Shown here piece after piece: positions 1 through 8,502 of a DNA stretch of 64,000 nucleotides; the first letter of the stretch is position 1, and each line of letters opens with the position of its first letter. The stretch is taken from positions 5,146,001 through 5,210,000 of the forward strand of contig NZ_CP139559.1 in NCBI RefSeq assembly GCF_034263275.1, written 5' to 3'. Under the pieces are notes generated by a model. It saw only the letters and a program-made list of their open reading frames with translations. It made no database searches and was not told the origin of the DNA. This DNA comes from Mucilaginibacter sp. cycad4. GTDB lineage: Bacteria; Bacteroidota; Bacteroidia; Sphingobacteriales; Sphingobacteriaceae. The position numbers and the translations under genes are program-made.

Positions 1-32
1 CCCGGCCGAAGGTAACGCCCAAAAAATGATGA

Positions 33-48
33 CTAACATTAATGTTAG
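33..48. promoter_or_regulatory. Perfect 16-bp palindrome upstream of the subtilase gene
   Basis: CTAACATTAATGTTAG is its own reverse complement and lies about 94 bases before the subtilase start, in an otherwise AT-rich gap. A perfect two-fold palindrome suits a dimeric regulator site, but no regulator is encoded nearby and the role is inferred. Confidence 0.3.
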
Positions 49-141
49 ATGACACGTAAAAGCAAGAATTAAAATAAAAATTAAAAACGATTCATTCAAG
101 TCTTTCAATTTAAAGACGCTATATAATATTAAATACTGTTC

Positions 142-1791
142 ATGTTCAAATTTTGTAAGTACGTAAGCGCAACCACTTTATCAGCAGCATTATTAGTTAA
201 TTTACCGGCATCGGCACAGCAAATGCCCGCAGCCGACCCCGCCCCGCCAAAAGCCTGGCACCTGCTTGATTTAAAGGAAAGCGGCTTTTACGGCATCAGT
301 TTAAAGCAGGCTTACTTGTTTGTACAAGGCAAAAAAAGCAAGCCTGTTGTGGTTGCCACTATCGACAGCGGTGCCGACACCCTGCAAACGGACCTGAAAA
401 CAGTGTTATGGGTAAATAAAAAGGAAATTCCGGGAAATGGTGTTGATGACGACCATAACGGTTACGTTGATGATATACACGGATGGAACTTTTTGGGCGG
501 CCCAGGCGGCAAAGCCGACTTTACCGAAACCACAGAAGAGGTACGTGAATACAATAAACTGAAAGGTAAATATGCTTCGGTTACAGATTCAACTGCTACC
601 AATAAAAAAGAGTATGCTTACTGGCTGCGTGTTAAAACGGTTTATGATTCAACGGCAAACAAGGCTAATACTGAAATTGGCCAGCTTTCGCCGGTAATGA
701 ACGCGCTGATGGTTACCAGCGGGTATATTAAACGCGGTCTTAATTTACCAGCCAACGGCACTTTTACCCGGGCGGACCTTGTTAAGGTAAAAGCCACCAA
801 TGACACCCTAAGCCAAAGCAAATATGTTTGGGAATCGGTGTTTTCGCAGGAAGGTGTAGGGTCGACCAATGCCAAGATCATTAAAGACCTGAGCGAGTAT
901 CTTGCAAAGCTTAATAACGATGTATCACCCGATCTTACTTCGCGGAAGCGCATTGTAGGCGATGATCCTGATACCATGGACGGCAAACCATATGGCAATA
1001 ACCTGGTGAAATTTGCCGATGCGGCACATGGCACAGGGGTAGCCGGGCTCATTGGCGCGGTGCGGAATAACAATTACGGTATCAATGGTGTAGCCGACAA
1101 CGTTAAACTGATGATCATTAAGGCCGTGCCCAATGGTGATGAATATGATAAGGATGTGGCCAACGCTATCCGCTATGCGGTTGACAATGGTGCCAGGGTG
1201 GTTAATATGAGCTTTGGAAAAAAGATCTCGCCGCATAAGGAATGGGTTGACGCCGCTTTTAAATATGCTGCCTCAAAAAATGTATTACTGGTGATGGCTG
1301 CCGGTAACGATAGCCAGGATATGGATACCCAGCCGGAATTTCCAAACGATACTTTTTTAGATGGCTCATCAAGCGATGCTGATAACGTGATCAGCGTCGG
1401 AGCTTCGGGGCCCAGGATAGGGCAAAACCTTGCCGGCGATTTTTCTAATTACGGCAAAAAAAGCGTGGATATTTTTGCGCCGGGGGTAAAAGTTACCTCC
1501 ATTACTACCGATGCTGAGGTTGATACTGAAGACGGCACCAGCTTTTCATCGCCAATAACAGCAGGCATAGCTGCTTTAATATTAGAGTACTATCCAACCC
1601 TGAGTGCTAAACAGGTAAAGGAAGCCATTTTAAGTTCGGCTACACCGCTTAACGGCACCCTGGTATTAAAGCCCGGTAGCAAAACCGAAAAGGTTGATTT
1701 TACAACGCTTTCAAAAACAGGCGGCATTGTAAATGCATACAAAGCCTTGCAACTGGCCTCGAAAATGAAAAGTGAGGTTTTGCCAAACTAA
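142..1791 (+). CDS. Secreted S8 (subtilisin-like) serine peptidase
   Basis: 549 aa. The N-terminus is a signal peptide (basic start, hydrophobic stretch to about residue 24, then ASAQQ), so the product is exported. The S8 triad is visible: Asp75 in ATIDSGAD, His296 in HGTGVAG and Ser467 in GTSFSSP, with the oxyanion Asn389 in MAAGND. The Asp and His are about 220 residues apart, against roughly 30 in subtilisin itself, so a large lysine- and acid-rich insertion sits between them. It starts with a calcium-loop-like stretch (VDDDHNGYVDDIHGWNF). No C-terminal T9SS sorting domain is evident. The gene is monocistronic, ending in a hairpin. Probable role is degradation of external or periplasmic protein; the substrate is unknown. 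Confidence 0.93.
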   Translation: MFKFCKYVSATTLSAALLVNLPASAQQMPAADPAPPKAWHLLDLKESGFYGISLKQAYLFVQGKKSKPVVVATIDSGADTLQTDLKTVLWVNKKEIPGNGVDDDHNGYVDDIHGWNFLGGPGGKADFTETTEEVREYNKLKGKYASVTDSTATNKKEYAYWLRVKTVYDSTANKANTEIGQLSPVMNALMVTSGYIKRGLNLPANGTFTRADLVKVKATNDTLSQSKYVWESVFSQEGVGSTNAKIIKDLSEYLAKLNNDVSPDLTSRKRIVGDDPDTMDGKPYGNNLVKFADAAHGTGVAGLIGAVRNNNYGINGVADNVKLMIIKAVPNGDEYDKDVANAIRYAVDNGARVVNMSFGKKISPHKEWVDAAFKYAASKNVLLVMAAGNDSQDMDTQPEFPNDTFLDGSSSDADNVISVGASGPRIGQNLAGDFSNYGKKSVDIFAPGVKVTSITTDAEVDTEDGTSFSSPITAGIAALILEYYPTLSAKQVKEAILSSATPLNGTLVLKPGSKTEKVDFTTLSKTGGIVNAYKALQLASKMKSEVLPN

Positions 1792-1803
1792 TTTCAATTT
1801 AAT

Positions 1804-1842
1804 ATGACAGTGATTTTAAAACAGAGTAAAAATCACTGTCAT
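1804..1842 (+). terminator. Hairpin after the subtilase gene
   Basis: A perfect 14-bp stem (1804-1817 pairs with 1829-1842; left arm begins ATGACAGTGA) with an 11-base loop starts 12 bases after the stop codon. The U-tract is weak, so it may act as a bidirectional terminator or mRNA-stabilising hairpin. Confidence 0.65.
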
Positions 1843-1927
1843 ACAACCTTTTACCTTTAACCCTTCGCCTTTCACCTTGCCAAAAGAGCAAAATAAAAAA
1901 ACACTTTCCAGTTATGGTATTTTTCTC

Positions 1928-1935
1928 TACATTTG
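1928..1935 (+). promoter_or_regulatory. Bacteroidota -7 element (TACATTTG) for the DUF177-rpmF-fab operon
   Basis: TACATTTG matches the Bacteroidota consensus TAnnTTTG exactly. It lies 18 bases before the TTG chosen as the DUF177 start, which puts transcription initiation near 1940 and leaves a very short leader. The longer reading frame's TTG at 1933 lies inside this element and so cannot be the start. Confidence 0.6.
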
Positions 1936-1953
1936 CGGGCTAATTGTTGCTCA

Positions 1954-2478
1954 TTGAAATCGCTTAAAAAATATTCGATTCCCTTTACGGGGCTTAAACT
2001 GGGGAAACACCAGTTTGAGTATGACATACAGGATGACTTTTTTGATGAGTTTGAATATTCGCTCGTTAAAAAAGCAACCCTGCATTGTGAGGTTGAACTG
2101 GATAAGCAGGAAACTATGCTGATCCTGAATTTTAAGATAGACGGCACAATTGATACTACCTGCGACAGGTGTTTATCGCAACTGCCGCAGCAGGTTGATA
2201 TTACTGAACAGCAGATAGCTAAGTTCAGCGACGAGCTGATAGATGAAGACGAGGAGATCATTAGCCTTGGTAAAAACGATCATGAGATTGATATAGCCGG
2301 GCTGATTTACGAATATATTAACGTTGCAGTGCCGTTTATATCGGTTTGCGATAACGAGGGCGAAACCCCTTATTGTGATAAAGAAATGCTTGAAAAACTA
2401 AATAGTTTTTCGGCAAATGGTGAACAAAGTGAGCAAACAGACCCACGGTGGGATGCGCTCAGGAAAATGAATAAATAA
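1954..2478 (+). CDS. DUF177 (YceD-like) protein upstream of rpmF
   Basis: 174 aa from the TTG at 1954 (KSLKKYSIPFTGLKLGKHQF). A TTG at 1933 extends the frame by 7 residues but overlaps the promoter -7 element. The DUF177 signature is present: CDRCLSQL in the middle and a second pair of cysteines near the end (CDNEGETPYCDKE), followed by DPRWDALRKM, the usual C-terminus of this family. The gene sits 16 bases before rpmF, the conserved arrangement; the family is linked to 23S rRNA maturation or L32 synthesis in bacteria and plants. First gene of an operon running at least through fabH. Confidence 0.88.
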   Translation: MKSLKKYSIPFTGLKLGKHQFEYDIQDDFFDEFEYSLVKKATLHCEVELDKQETMLILNFKIDGTIDTTCDRCLSQLPQQVDITEQQIAKFSDELIDEDEEIISLGKNDHEIDIAGLIYEYINVAVPFISVCDNEGETPYCDKEMLEKLNSFSANGEQSEQTDPRWDALRKMNK

Positions 2479-2494
2479 TTAATATTAGGATATT

Positions 2495-2686
2495 ATGCCA
2501 CATCCAAAGCGGAAATTTTCGAAATCAAGGAGAGATAAACGCAGAACGCATTACAAAGCGGAAGCTCCAACTTTAACTACCTGCCAAACTACAGGCGCTG
2601 TGCATTTGCCGCACAGAGCGTATACTGTTGATGGTAATGTTTACTACAACGGTAAAGTTCTTATTGAGAAAGCAGCAGTAGCATAA
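2495..2686 (+). CDS. rpmF: 50S ribosomal protein L32, zinc-free form
   Basis: 63 aa, starting MPHPKRKFSKSRRDKRRTH, the typical basic L32 N-terminus that threads into the large ribosomal subunit. Many L32 proteins carry a four-cysteine zinc ribbon in the second half; here only one cysteine remains (TTCQTTGAVHLPHRAY), so this is a zinc-independent form. It lies between the DUF177 gene and plsX with 16-base gaps on each side, the classic yceD-rpmF-plsX-fabH order. Confidence 0.97.
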   Translation: MPHPKRKFSKSRRDKRRTHYKAEAPTLTTCQTTGAVHLPHRAYTVDGNVYYNGKVLIEKAAVA

Positions 2687-2702
2687 GTTTAATTTTCTGA
2701 AA

Positions 2703-3641
2703 ATGAAGATTGGCTTAGATATTATGGGCGGTGATTACGCTCCCAAAGCAGCTGTTTTAGGAGCTATCGAAGCGTATAAAACTTTATCTGCCGACCAGAA
2801 ACTGGTACTTATTGGCGATAAGGAAGTTACAGTAAGTATTCTTCAGGAAAATGGTGTAAGCCCTGATAACTTCGAGTTTGTACATACAACGGAGGTTATT
2901 GGCATGGGCGAGCATCCTACCAAAGCTATTGTTCAGAAGCCTGATTCGAGCATATCGGTTGGTTTCCAACTGTTAAAAAGCGGCGAAATCCAGGCATTCT
3001 CATCGGCTGGTAACACCGGTGCCATGCTTGTTGGCGCCATGTTCAGCGTAAAAACTATTCCGGGTGTTGTACGTCCGGCTATGACTACTATTGTACCCAA
3101 ACTAAAAGGCGGTTTGGGTATTTTGTTGGATGTAGGTGCCAATGCCGATTGCAAACCCGATGTGCTTGTTCAGTTCGGCGTACTCGGCAGCTTATTTGCC
3201 CAAACCGTTTATGATATAGCTAAGCCCCGGGTTGCACTTATAAACATTGGCGAGGAAGAAGAAAAAGGTAATATCCTTAGCCAGGCCACCTACCCATTAA
3301 TGAAAGCTACAACGCTGTTTAACTTTGTAGGTAATGTTGAAGGACGCGATCTTTTTAGTGAAAGCGCCGACGTTTATGTATGCGATGGTTTTACCGGCAA
3401 TGTAATATTAAAGCTTGCCGAATCGTTCTATGTTATAACGCGGAAGAAACAGCTAAAGGACGAGTTTTTTGACAGGTTTAATTATGAACAATACGGTGGC
3501 AGCCCAATACTGGGTGTAAATGCTCCCGTTGTTGTTGGTCACGGCATCTCGAGCCCCGAGGCAATAAAAAACATGGTCCTTTTATCAAGGAACATGGTGG
3601 AGAGTAACCTCGTTGATAAAATAAAACAAGCATTCCAGTAA
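2703..3641 (+). CDS. plsX: Phosphate acyltransferase PlsX
   Basis: 312 aa, a normal length. Converts acyl-ACP and phosphate to acyl-phosphate, the first step of phosphatidic acid synthesis by PlsX-PlsY, at the inner face of the cytoplasmic membrane. Diagnostic motifs: DIMGGDYAP at residues 6-14, SAGNTGA near 100, LLDVGAN near 140, VCDGFTGNVILK near 225 and YGGSPILGV near 265. Only 10 bases separate it from fabH, so it is cotranscribed with fatty-acid initiation. Confidence 0.97.
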   Translation: MKIGLDIMGGDYAPKAAVLGAIEAYKTLSADQKLVLIGDKEVTVSILQENGVSPDNFEFVHTTEVIGMGEHPTKAIVQKPDSSISVGFQLLKSGEIQAFSSAGNTGAMLVGAMFSVKTIPGVVRPAMTTIVPKLKGGLGILLDVGANADCKPDVLVQFGVLGSLFAQTVYDIAKPRVALINIGEEEEKGNILSQATYPLMKATTLFNFVGNVEGRDLFSESADVYVCDGFTGNVILKLAESFYVITRKKQLKDEFFDRFNYEQYGGSPILGVNAPVVVGHGISSPEAIKNMVLLSRNMVESNLVDKIKQAFQ

Positions 3642-3651
3642 TTTTATAAAG

Positions 3652-4641
3652 ATGAGTAAAGTTCATGCCGCTATTACCGCAGTACATGGTTACGTTCCCA
3701 ACTATGTATTAACCAACCAGGAACTGGAAACAATGGTTGATACAAATGACGAATGGATAACCAGCCGTACCGGTATCAAAGAGCGGCGCATATTAAAAGG
3801 CGAAGGCCTTGCTACATCTGATATGGCGGTCCCGGCCGTTACCGAGCTGCTCAAAAAACGCGGCATCGGCGCAGATGAGATCGATCTTATCATCTTTTGT
3901 ACTACTACCCCTGATATGATCTTCCCGGCTACGGCAAACCTTTTAGCGCATAAAATTGGTGCTAAAAACGCATGGGGATTTGATTTACAGGCAGCCTGCT
4001 CAGGCTTTGTATATGGTTTAACAACAGGCGCCCAATTTATTGAAAGCGGCAAGCATAAAAAAGTGCTGGTTGTTGGCGGCGATAAAATGTCGGCCATTAT
4101 TAACTACCAGGACCGTGCTACCTGCATCATTTTTGGTGACGGCTGCGGCGCGGTATTACTTGAGCCCAATGAAGAAGGCAACGGTGTTATCGATTCTATT
4201 TTAAAAAGTGATGGCGCGGGCAGCCAGTATTTAAACCTGAAAGCCGGCGGTTCATTGAAACCGGCAAGCCATGAAACGGTTGATGCTAAAGAACACTACG
4301 CCTACCAGGAAGGCCAGGCTGTGTTTAAATTTGCAGTAACCAACATGGCCGATGTTGCGCACGAAGTAATGGAACGCAACCAGCTTACCGGTGATGATAT
4401 TGCCTGGTTGGTGCCACACCAGGCCAACAAACGCATTATTGATGCTACGGCAAACCGCACAGGTATCAGTTCAGATAAAGTGATCGTTAATATCGAGCGC
4501 TATGGTAATACAACCAACGGCACCATCCCGCTTTGTTTGTGGGAGTGGGAAAGCAAGTTTAAAAAAGGGGACAACCTTATTTTGGCGGCTTTTGGCGGCG
4601 GCTTTACCTGGGGTTCGGTATATTTAAAATGGGCTTATTGA
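3652..4641 (+). CDS. fabH: 3-oxoacyl-ACP synthase III (KAS III)
   Basis: 329 aa. Condenses acetyl-CoA (or a branched starter) with malonyl-ACP to start fatty-acid synthesis. The catalytic triad is intact: Cys116 in LQAACSGF, His256 in VPHQANKR and Asn286 in YGNTTNG. The C-terminus (FGGGFTWGS) is the usual thiolase-fold end. It follows plsX in the operon; a 257-base repeat-bearing gap separates it from accB. Confidence 0.96.
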   Translation: MSKVHAAITAVHGYVPNYVLTNQELETMVDTNDEWITSRTGIKERRILKGEGLATSDMAVPAVTELLKKRGIGADEIDLIIFCTTTPDMIFPATANLLAHKIGAKNAWGFDLQAACSGFVYGLTTGAQFIESGKHKKVLVVGGDKMSAIINYQDRATCIIFGDGCGAVLLEPNEEGNGVIDSILKSDGAGSQYLNLKAGGSLKPASHETVDAKEHYAYQEGQAVFKFAVTNMADVAHEVMERNQLTGDDIAWLVPHQANKRIIDATANRTGISSDKVIVNIERYGNTTNGTIPLCLWEWESKFKKGDNLILAAFGGGFTWGSVYLKWAY

Positions 4642-4856
4642 TGTGCTGATTTCAGATGTGCGGATGTGCCAATTTACATAAAGGATGTACATTCATCATA
4701 TCAGAAATTTAAAACATCTGTAAAAAGTACATGTTATCTGCTTAAAGGAATTGAAAAACAGACCGCTTAACTACCATAGCCGGTCATTTTAAAAGCTAAT
4801 TAATCAACACATAACTTGCATATCTGCGCATTTGCATATCTGCACATTTGACTATA
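4640..4856. repeat. Iterated-word inverted repeat between fabH and accB
   Basis: The left part (from 4640) repeats words like GATGTGC(T/G)GAT; the right part (about 4815-4852) repeats TTGCATATCTGCRCAT, the complementary words, so the two ends can pair imperfectly across about 130 bases. Same architecture, different words, as the repeats at 5371, 10068, 23404 and 24461. A possible promoter, AAACTTTG at 4867-4874 (7 of 8 to TAnnTTTG), follows it. Confidence 0.5.
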
Positions 4857-4898
4857 ACTTAGATATAAACTTTGTCCAAAACCAATTAATCCTTCAAC

Positions 4899-5372
4899 AT
4901 GGATATTAAACAAATTCAGGACCTTATTCGCTTTGTTTCCAAATCGGGCGTGAACGAAGTATCAATCGAGCAAAAAGATTTCAAGATCACCATAAAAACC
5001 AACGAGGTACAGCCTACGGTGGTTCATGCTACAATTCCTGCGGTTACACAACCTGTTACGCCGGTATTGCCAACCGCACCAGCTCCGGCTCCTGTTGAGC
5101 CTGCTGCACCAGCCGGTCCTGATACATCGAAATACATTACCGTTAAATCGCCTATGATCGGTACTTTTTACCGCTCATCAAGCCCGGATAAACCTATGTT
5201 TGTTAACGTTGGCGACGAGATAAAACCAGGTTCTGTAGTATGTATCATTGAAGCAATGAAACTGTTCAATGAAATTGAATCAGAAGTTTCAGGCCGTATA
5301 GTAAAAATTCTTGTTGATAACGCTTCACCTGTTGAGTACGATCAACCCTTGTTTTTAGTAGAACCAGTTTAA
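4899..5372 (+). CDS. accB: Biotin carboxyl carrier protein of acetyl-CoA carboxylase
   Basis: 157 aa. An N-terminal helical segment (residues 1-37), a Pro/Ala-rich flexible linker (about 38-75) and a C-terminal biotinyl domain. Biotin is attached to Lys121 in the EAMKLFNEIE motif. Carries carboxybiotin between the biotin carboxylase (next gene) and the carboxyltransferase, supplying malonyl-CoA to FabH and FabF. Normal length for the family. Confidence 0.97.
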   Translation: MDIKQIQDLIRFVSKSGVNEVSIEQKDFKITIKTNEVQPTVVHATIPAVTQPVTPVLPTAPAPAPVEPAAPAGPDTSKYITVKSPMIGTFYRSSSPDKPMFVNVGDEIKPGSVVCIIEAMKLFNEIESEVSGRIVKILVDNASPVEYDQPLFLVEPV

Positions 5373-5506
5373 TTGTTAAGTTGATTAAGTGGATGGTTGA
5401 TTAAGTGAGTGGTTTTACTGCTTTATAAATCAACCTTTCATTGTTTAAGCTTATAAGTGTTTGATAACCTAATCAACCACTTAACTCAATCAACCATTAA
5501 CTAACA
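5371..5506. repeat. Iterated-word inverted repeat between accB and accC
   Basis: The left arm (5371-5414) repeats GGTTGATTAAGTG-type words and the right arm (5464-5505) repeats the complementary AATCAACCACTTAA-type words. Together they fill nearly the whole gap, beginning at the accB stop and ending 8 bases before the accC start. Confidence 0.6.
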
Positions 5507-5513
5507 TATACTT

Positions 5514-6848
5514 ATGTTTAAAAAAATATTAATAGCTAACCGTGGCGAAATCGCCCTCCGTATTATCCGTACCTGTAAGGAAATGGGTATTAAAACGGTA
5601 GCTGTATATTCAACTGCAGATCGCGATAGCCTTCATGTTCGCTTTGCCGACGAAGCTGTTTGTATCGGTCCACCGCCAAGCCGCGATTCCTATTTAAATA
5701 TTCCTAATATCATTTCAGCTGCCGAACTAACCAACGCCGATGCTATCCATCCTGGCTATGGCTTCCTGTCTGAAAATGCCAAGTTCTCTGCCATTTGCGC
5801 TGAGTATGGTATCAAATTTATTGGTGCCACTGCCGAGCAGATCAACCAGATGGGTGATAAAGCTTCGGCTAAGGATACCATGAAAAAAGCGGGTGTACCT
5901 ATCGTTCCCGGTTCTGATGGTTTGCTTAGCGATGTAAAATCAGGGATTGCTATCGCCAATAAAATAGGTTACCCTGTTATATTGAAAGCTACCGCCGGCG
6001 GTGGTGGCCGTGGTATGCGCATTGTTTGGAAAGACGAGGAGTTTGAGAACGCCTGGGATTCGGCCCGTGCCGAATCTGGTGCAGCCTTTGGTAATGATGG
6101 CTTATATCTTGAAAAATATGTTCAGGACCCGCGCCACATCGAAATCCAGGTTGTGGGCGATCAGTTTGGCAAAGTTTGCCATTTGTCTGAACGTGACTGC
6201 TCCATCCAGCGCCGTCACCAGAAACTGGTTGAAGAATCACCTTCACCTTTCATGACCGAAAAGCTTCGCAAAAAAATGGGTGAGGCTGCTATTAAAGGTG
6301 CCAAAGCTGTTTCATATGAAGGTGCAGGTACAGTAGAGTTTTTGGTTGATAAAGACCGCAACTTCTACTTTATGGAGATGAACACCCGCATCCAGGTGGA
6401 GCACCCGGTTACCGAAGAGGTGATCAACTTCGATCTGATCAAAGAGCAAATTAAAGTTGCTGCAGGTATCCCTATCTCAGGTAAAAACTACGAGCCAACC
6501 ATGCACGCCATTGAATGCCGTATCAATGCCGAAGATCCGTTTAACGGTTTCCGCCCGTCACCTGGTAAGATAACCAATTTCCACTCACCAGGTGGTCATG
6601 GCGTACGTATCGATACACACGTGTACACAGGATATGTTATTCCGCCAAATTACGATTCAATGATTGCTAAAGTTATTTGCGTGGCTCAAACCCGCGATGA
6701 AGCTTTAAGCACTATGGAACGCGCATTGAGCGAATTTGTGATAGAAGGCGTAAAAACTACCATTCCATTCCATTTAAAATTATTGAAGGATCCTAACTTC
6801 CGCGCTGGTAATTTTACCACCAAGTTTATGGATACATTTGAATTATAA
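5514..6848 (+). CDS. accC: Biotin carboxylase subunit of acetyl-CoA carboxylase
   Basis: 444 aa, the standard length. ATP-grasp enzyme that carboxylates biotin on AccB using ATP and bicarbonate. Residues 162-168 form the glycine-rich ATP loop GGGGRGM; EMNTRIQVEHP carries Glu288, Asn290 and Arg292, at the same numbers as in the E. coli enzyme. Starts MFKKILIANRGEIA, the conserved N-terminus, so the start is secure. Pairs with accB upstream. Confidence 0.97.
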   Translation: MFKKILIANRGEIALRIIRTCKEMGIKTVAVYSTADRDSLHVRFADEAVCIGPPPSRDSYLNIPNIISAAELTNADAIHPGYGFLSENAKFSAICAEYGIKFIGATAEQINQMGDKASAKDTMKKAGVPIVPGSDGLLSDVKSGIAIANKIGYPVILKATAGGGGRGMRIVWKDEEFENAWDSARAESGAAFGNDGLYLEKYVQDPRHIEIQVVGDQFGKVCHLSERDCSIQRRHQKLVEESPSPFMTEKLRKKMGEAAIKGAKAVSYEGAGTVEFLVDKDRNFYFMEMNTRIQVEHPVTEEVINFDLIKEQIKVAAGIPISGKNYEPTMHAIECRINAEDPFNGFRPSPGKITNFHSPGGHGVRIDTHVYTGYVIPPNYDSMIAKVICVAQTRDEALSTMERALSEFVIEGVKTTIPFHLKLLKDPNFRAGNFTTKFMDTFEL

Positions 6849-6922
6849 AAATAAATTCAAACTATCTTCATACTATAAAACGTATTTAGCATCATAGCGT
6901 TGATACAGCGGTATATATTACA

Positions 6923-7789
6923 ATGAGCGAGAACAAGATCATCAAGGCCATAAAGGATAAAGGAAAAACGTTAGAGGCAGAAATGTCTTTCTTTGATCAC
7001 CTCGAAGCCTTGAGATGGCACCTCGTAAGAGCTTCGGTAGCAATTGTAATATTTACCGCTGTTGTGTTTTACTACTACGACTGGATTTTTGATACCATTA
7101 TCATGGGCCCCAGTAAATCAACCTTCTGGACTTACCGGATGCTTTGCAAAATCGGTGCTGCCCTGCACCGTGACGGTTTTTGCATTGACAAAGTAAACAT
7201 CAAGCTCATCAATACCGAAATGGCGGGGCAGTTTACCCTCCAAATCAACTCGGCATTAATTATAGGTATTACACTGGGCGTCCCGTACCTGATATGGGAA
7301 ATCTGGCGGTTTATCAAGCCGGCCCTGCACGATGCTGAACGTAAAGCCGCTACCGGCTTTGTGTTTTATGCCTGTGTGCTTTTCTTTTTAGGTATCACCT
7401 TTGGTTACTTCGTGATTACACCGATGTCAATCAATTTCCTGTCGAGTTATACGGTGAGCACAGTTATCCAAAATTTATTTGATATCGATTCTTATATCTC
7501 GTCAGTAGCTACTCTTACCCTTGCTACAGGTGTTGTTTTCCAATTGCCTATCATTGTTTACATATTGGCCAACCTGGGTGTCATGACGCCTAAGTTCATG
7601 AAAGAAACCCGCCGGTATGCCATTGTGGTAATCCTGGTGATAGCCGCCGTGGTTACCCCTACTCCTGATATGCTTACCATGACCGTAGTTAGTATTCCGC
7701 TGTTTGTATTGTACGAGGTTAGTATAGTTGTAGCCGGTCTTGTTGAAAAACGGAGGATTAAAAAAGAACAGGAGTTAGATAAAGCATAA
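6923..7789 (+). CDS. tatC: Twin-arginine translocase subunit TatC
   Basis: 288 aa. Recognises twin-arginine signal peptides and is the core of the Tat export channel in the inner membrane. Six hydrophobic spans are visible; the conserved N-terminal MSFFDHLEALRWHLV, the FIKPALHDAERK loop and the TPTPDMLTM motif are present. The first periplasmic loop (about residues 57-105) is longer than in E. coli and has two cysteines. No tatA gene is adjacent. Confidence 0.95.
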   Translation: MSENKIIKAIKDKGKTLEAEMSFFDHLEALRWHLVRASVAIVIFTAVVFYYYDWIFDTIIMGPSKSTFWTYRMLCKIGAALHRDGFCIDKVNIKLINTEMAGQFTLQINSALIIGITLGVPYLIWEIWRFIKPALHDAERKAATGFVFYACVLFFLGITFGYFVITPMSINFLSSYTVSTVIQNLFDIDSYISSVATLTLATGVVFQLPIIVYILANLGVMTPKFMKETRRYAIVVILVIAAVVTPTPDMLTMTVVSIPLFVLYEVSIVVAGLVEKRRIKKEQELDKA

Positions 7790-7944
7790 TTGCTTTTTAA
7801 CCCGATTACATGCTGTTTTATTGAATGAGACAATAAATAAGTGAGATCCACATACTTTTTGGGTGGGTAATTTCTTTTTTTGAGCAATTACAAATTGGCC
7901 GGTTTATAACAAATTATTTACCTTTAAAAAGTGATAAAACGTTA

Positions 7945-7952
7945 TACTTTTG
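7945..7952 (+). promoter_or_regulatory. -7 element (TACTTTTG) for rpiB
   Basis: Exact TAnnTTTG match ending 4 bases before the rpiB ATG. Transcription would start at or within a few bases of the start codon, so the mRNA is predicted to be leaderless. Confidence 0.6.
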
Positions 7953-7956
7953 ATAA

Positions 7957-8394
7957 ATGAAGCAAGGATTAAAAATCGCTATCGGTTCGGACCACGCCGG
8001 GTATGATTACAAACAAATTTTAACAGAGGCGCTGTCATCTGTCGAAGTAAAAGATTTCGGCACTTATTCATCCGAATCGGTTGATTATCCTGATTTTGCA
8101 CATCCTGTAGCCAATGCCGTTGAAAGCGGTGAATGCGATCTGGGGATTCTGATTTGCGGTGCAGCCAATGGCGTAGCCATAACTGCCAACAAACACCAGG
8201 GCATTCGCGCAGCCATTTGCTGGAAAGAAGAAATAGCAGTACTGGCCCGCAGCCACAACAACGCCAACATAGTTTGCGTACCTGCCCGCTTTGTTACCCC
8301 CGAAGAAGCGAAGGCCATAGTAACTGCATTTTTGAATACGGAATTTGAAGGCGGCAGACATGCTAACCGTGTGGAAAAGATAGCCTGCGCTTAA
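7957..8394 (+). CDS. rpiB: Ribose-5-phosphate isomerase B (RpiB/LacAB family)
   Basis: 145 aa. Interconverts ribose-5-phosphate and ribulose-5-phosphate in the pentose phosphate pathway. Family landmarks: IAIGSDHAGYDYK at residues 8-20, VDYPDFAHPV, the cysteine loop ICGAANGVAITANKHQ, the HNNANIVC segment and the terminal GGRHANRV. In E. coli RpiB the cysteine loop reads CGTG; here it is CGAAN, a variant that keeps the catalytic Cys. Monocistronic by context. Confidence 0.93.
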   Translation: MKQGLKIAIGSDHAGYDYKQILTEALSSVEVKDFGTYSSESVDYPDFAHPVANAVESGECDLGILICGAANGVAITANKHQGIRAAICWKEEIAVLARSHNNANIVCVPARFVTPEEAKAIVTAFLNTEFEGGRHANRVEKIACA

Positions 8395-8398
8395 GCCG

Positions 8399-8500
8399 GA
8401 GACTGGAGGTTAGAGATCAGAGATTAGTTGGTTCGTTCCAACTGATGGCTATGATCTATTAACTATGATCCATCAACTAACAACGAACTATTAACTAAAA
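8399..8500. repeat. Short word-repeat region between rpiB and the M28 gene
   Basis: Contains GAGGTTAGAGATC, words shared with the 23.4 kb repeat, then partially complementary words (GTTGGTTCGTT early, AACGAACTATT late). Resembles the other intergenic iterated-word repeats but the pairing is poorer. Confidence 0.3.
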
Positions 8501-8502
8501 GA

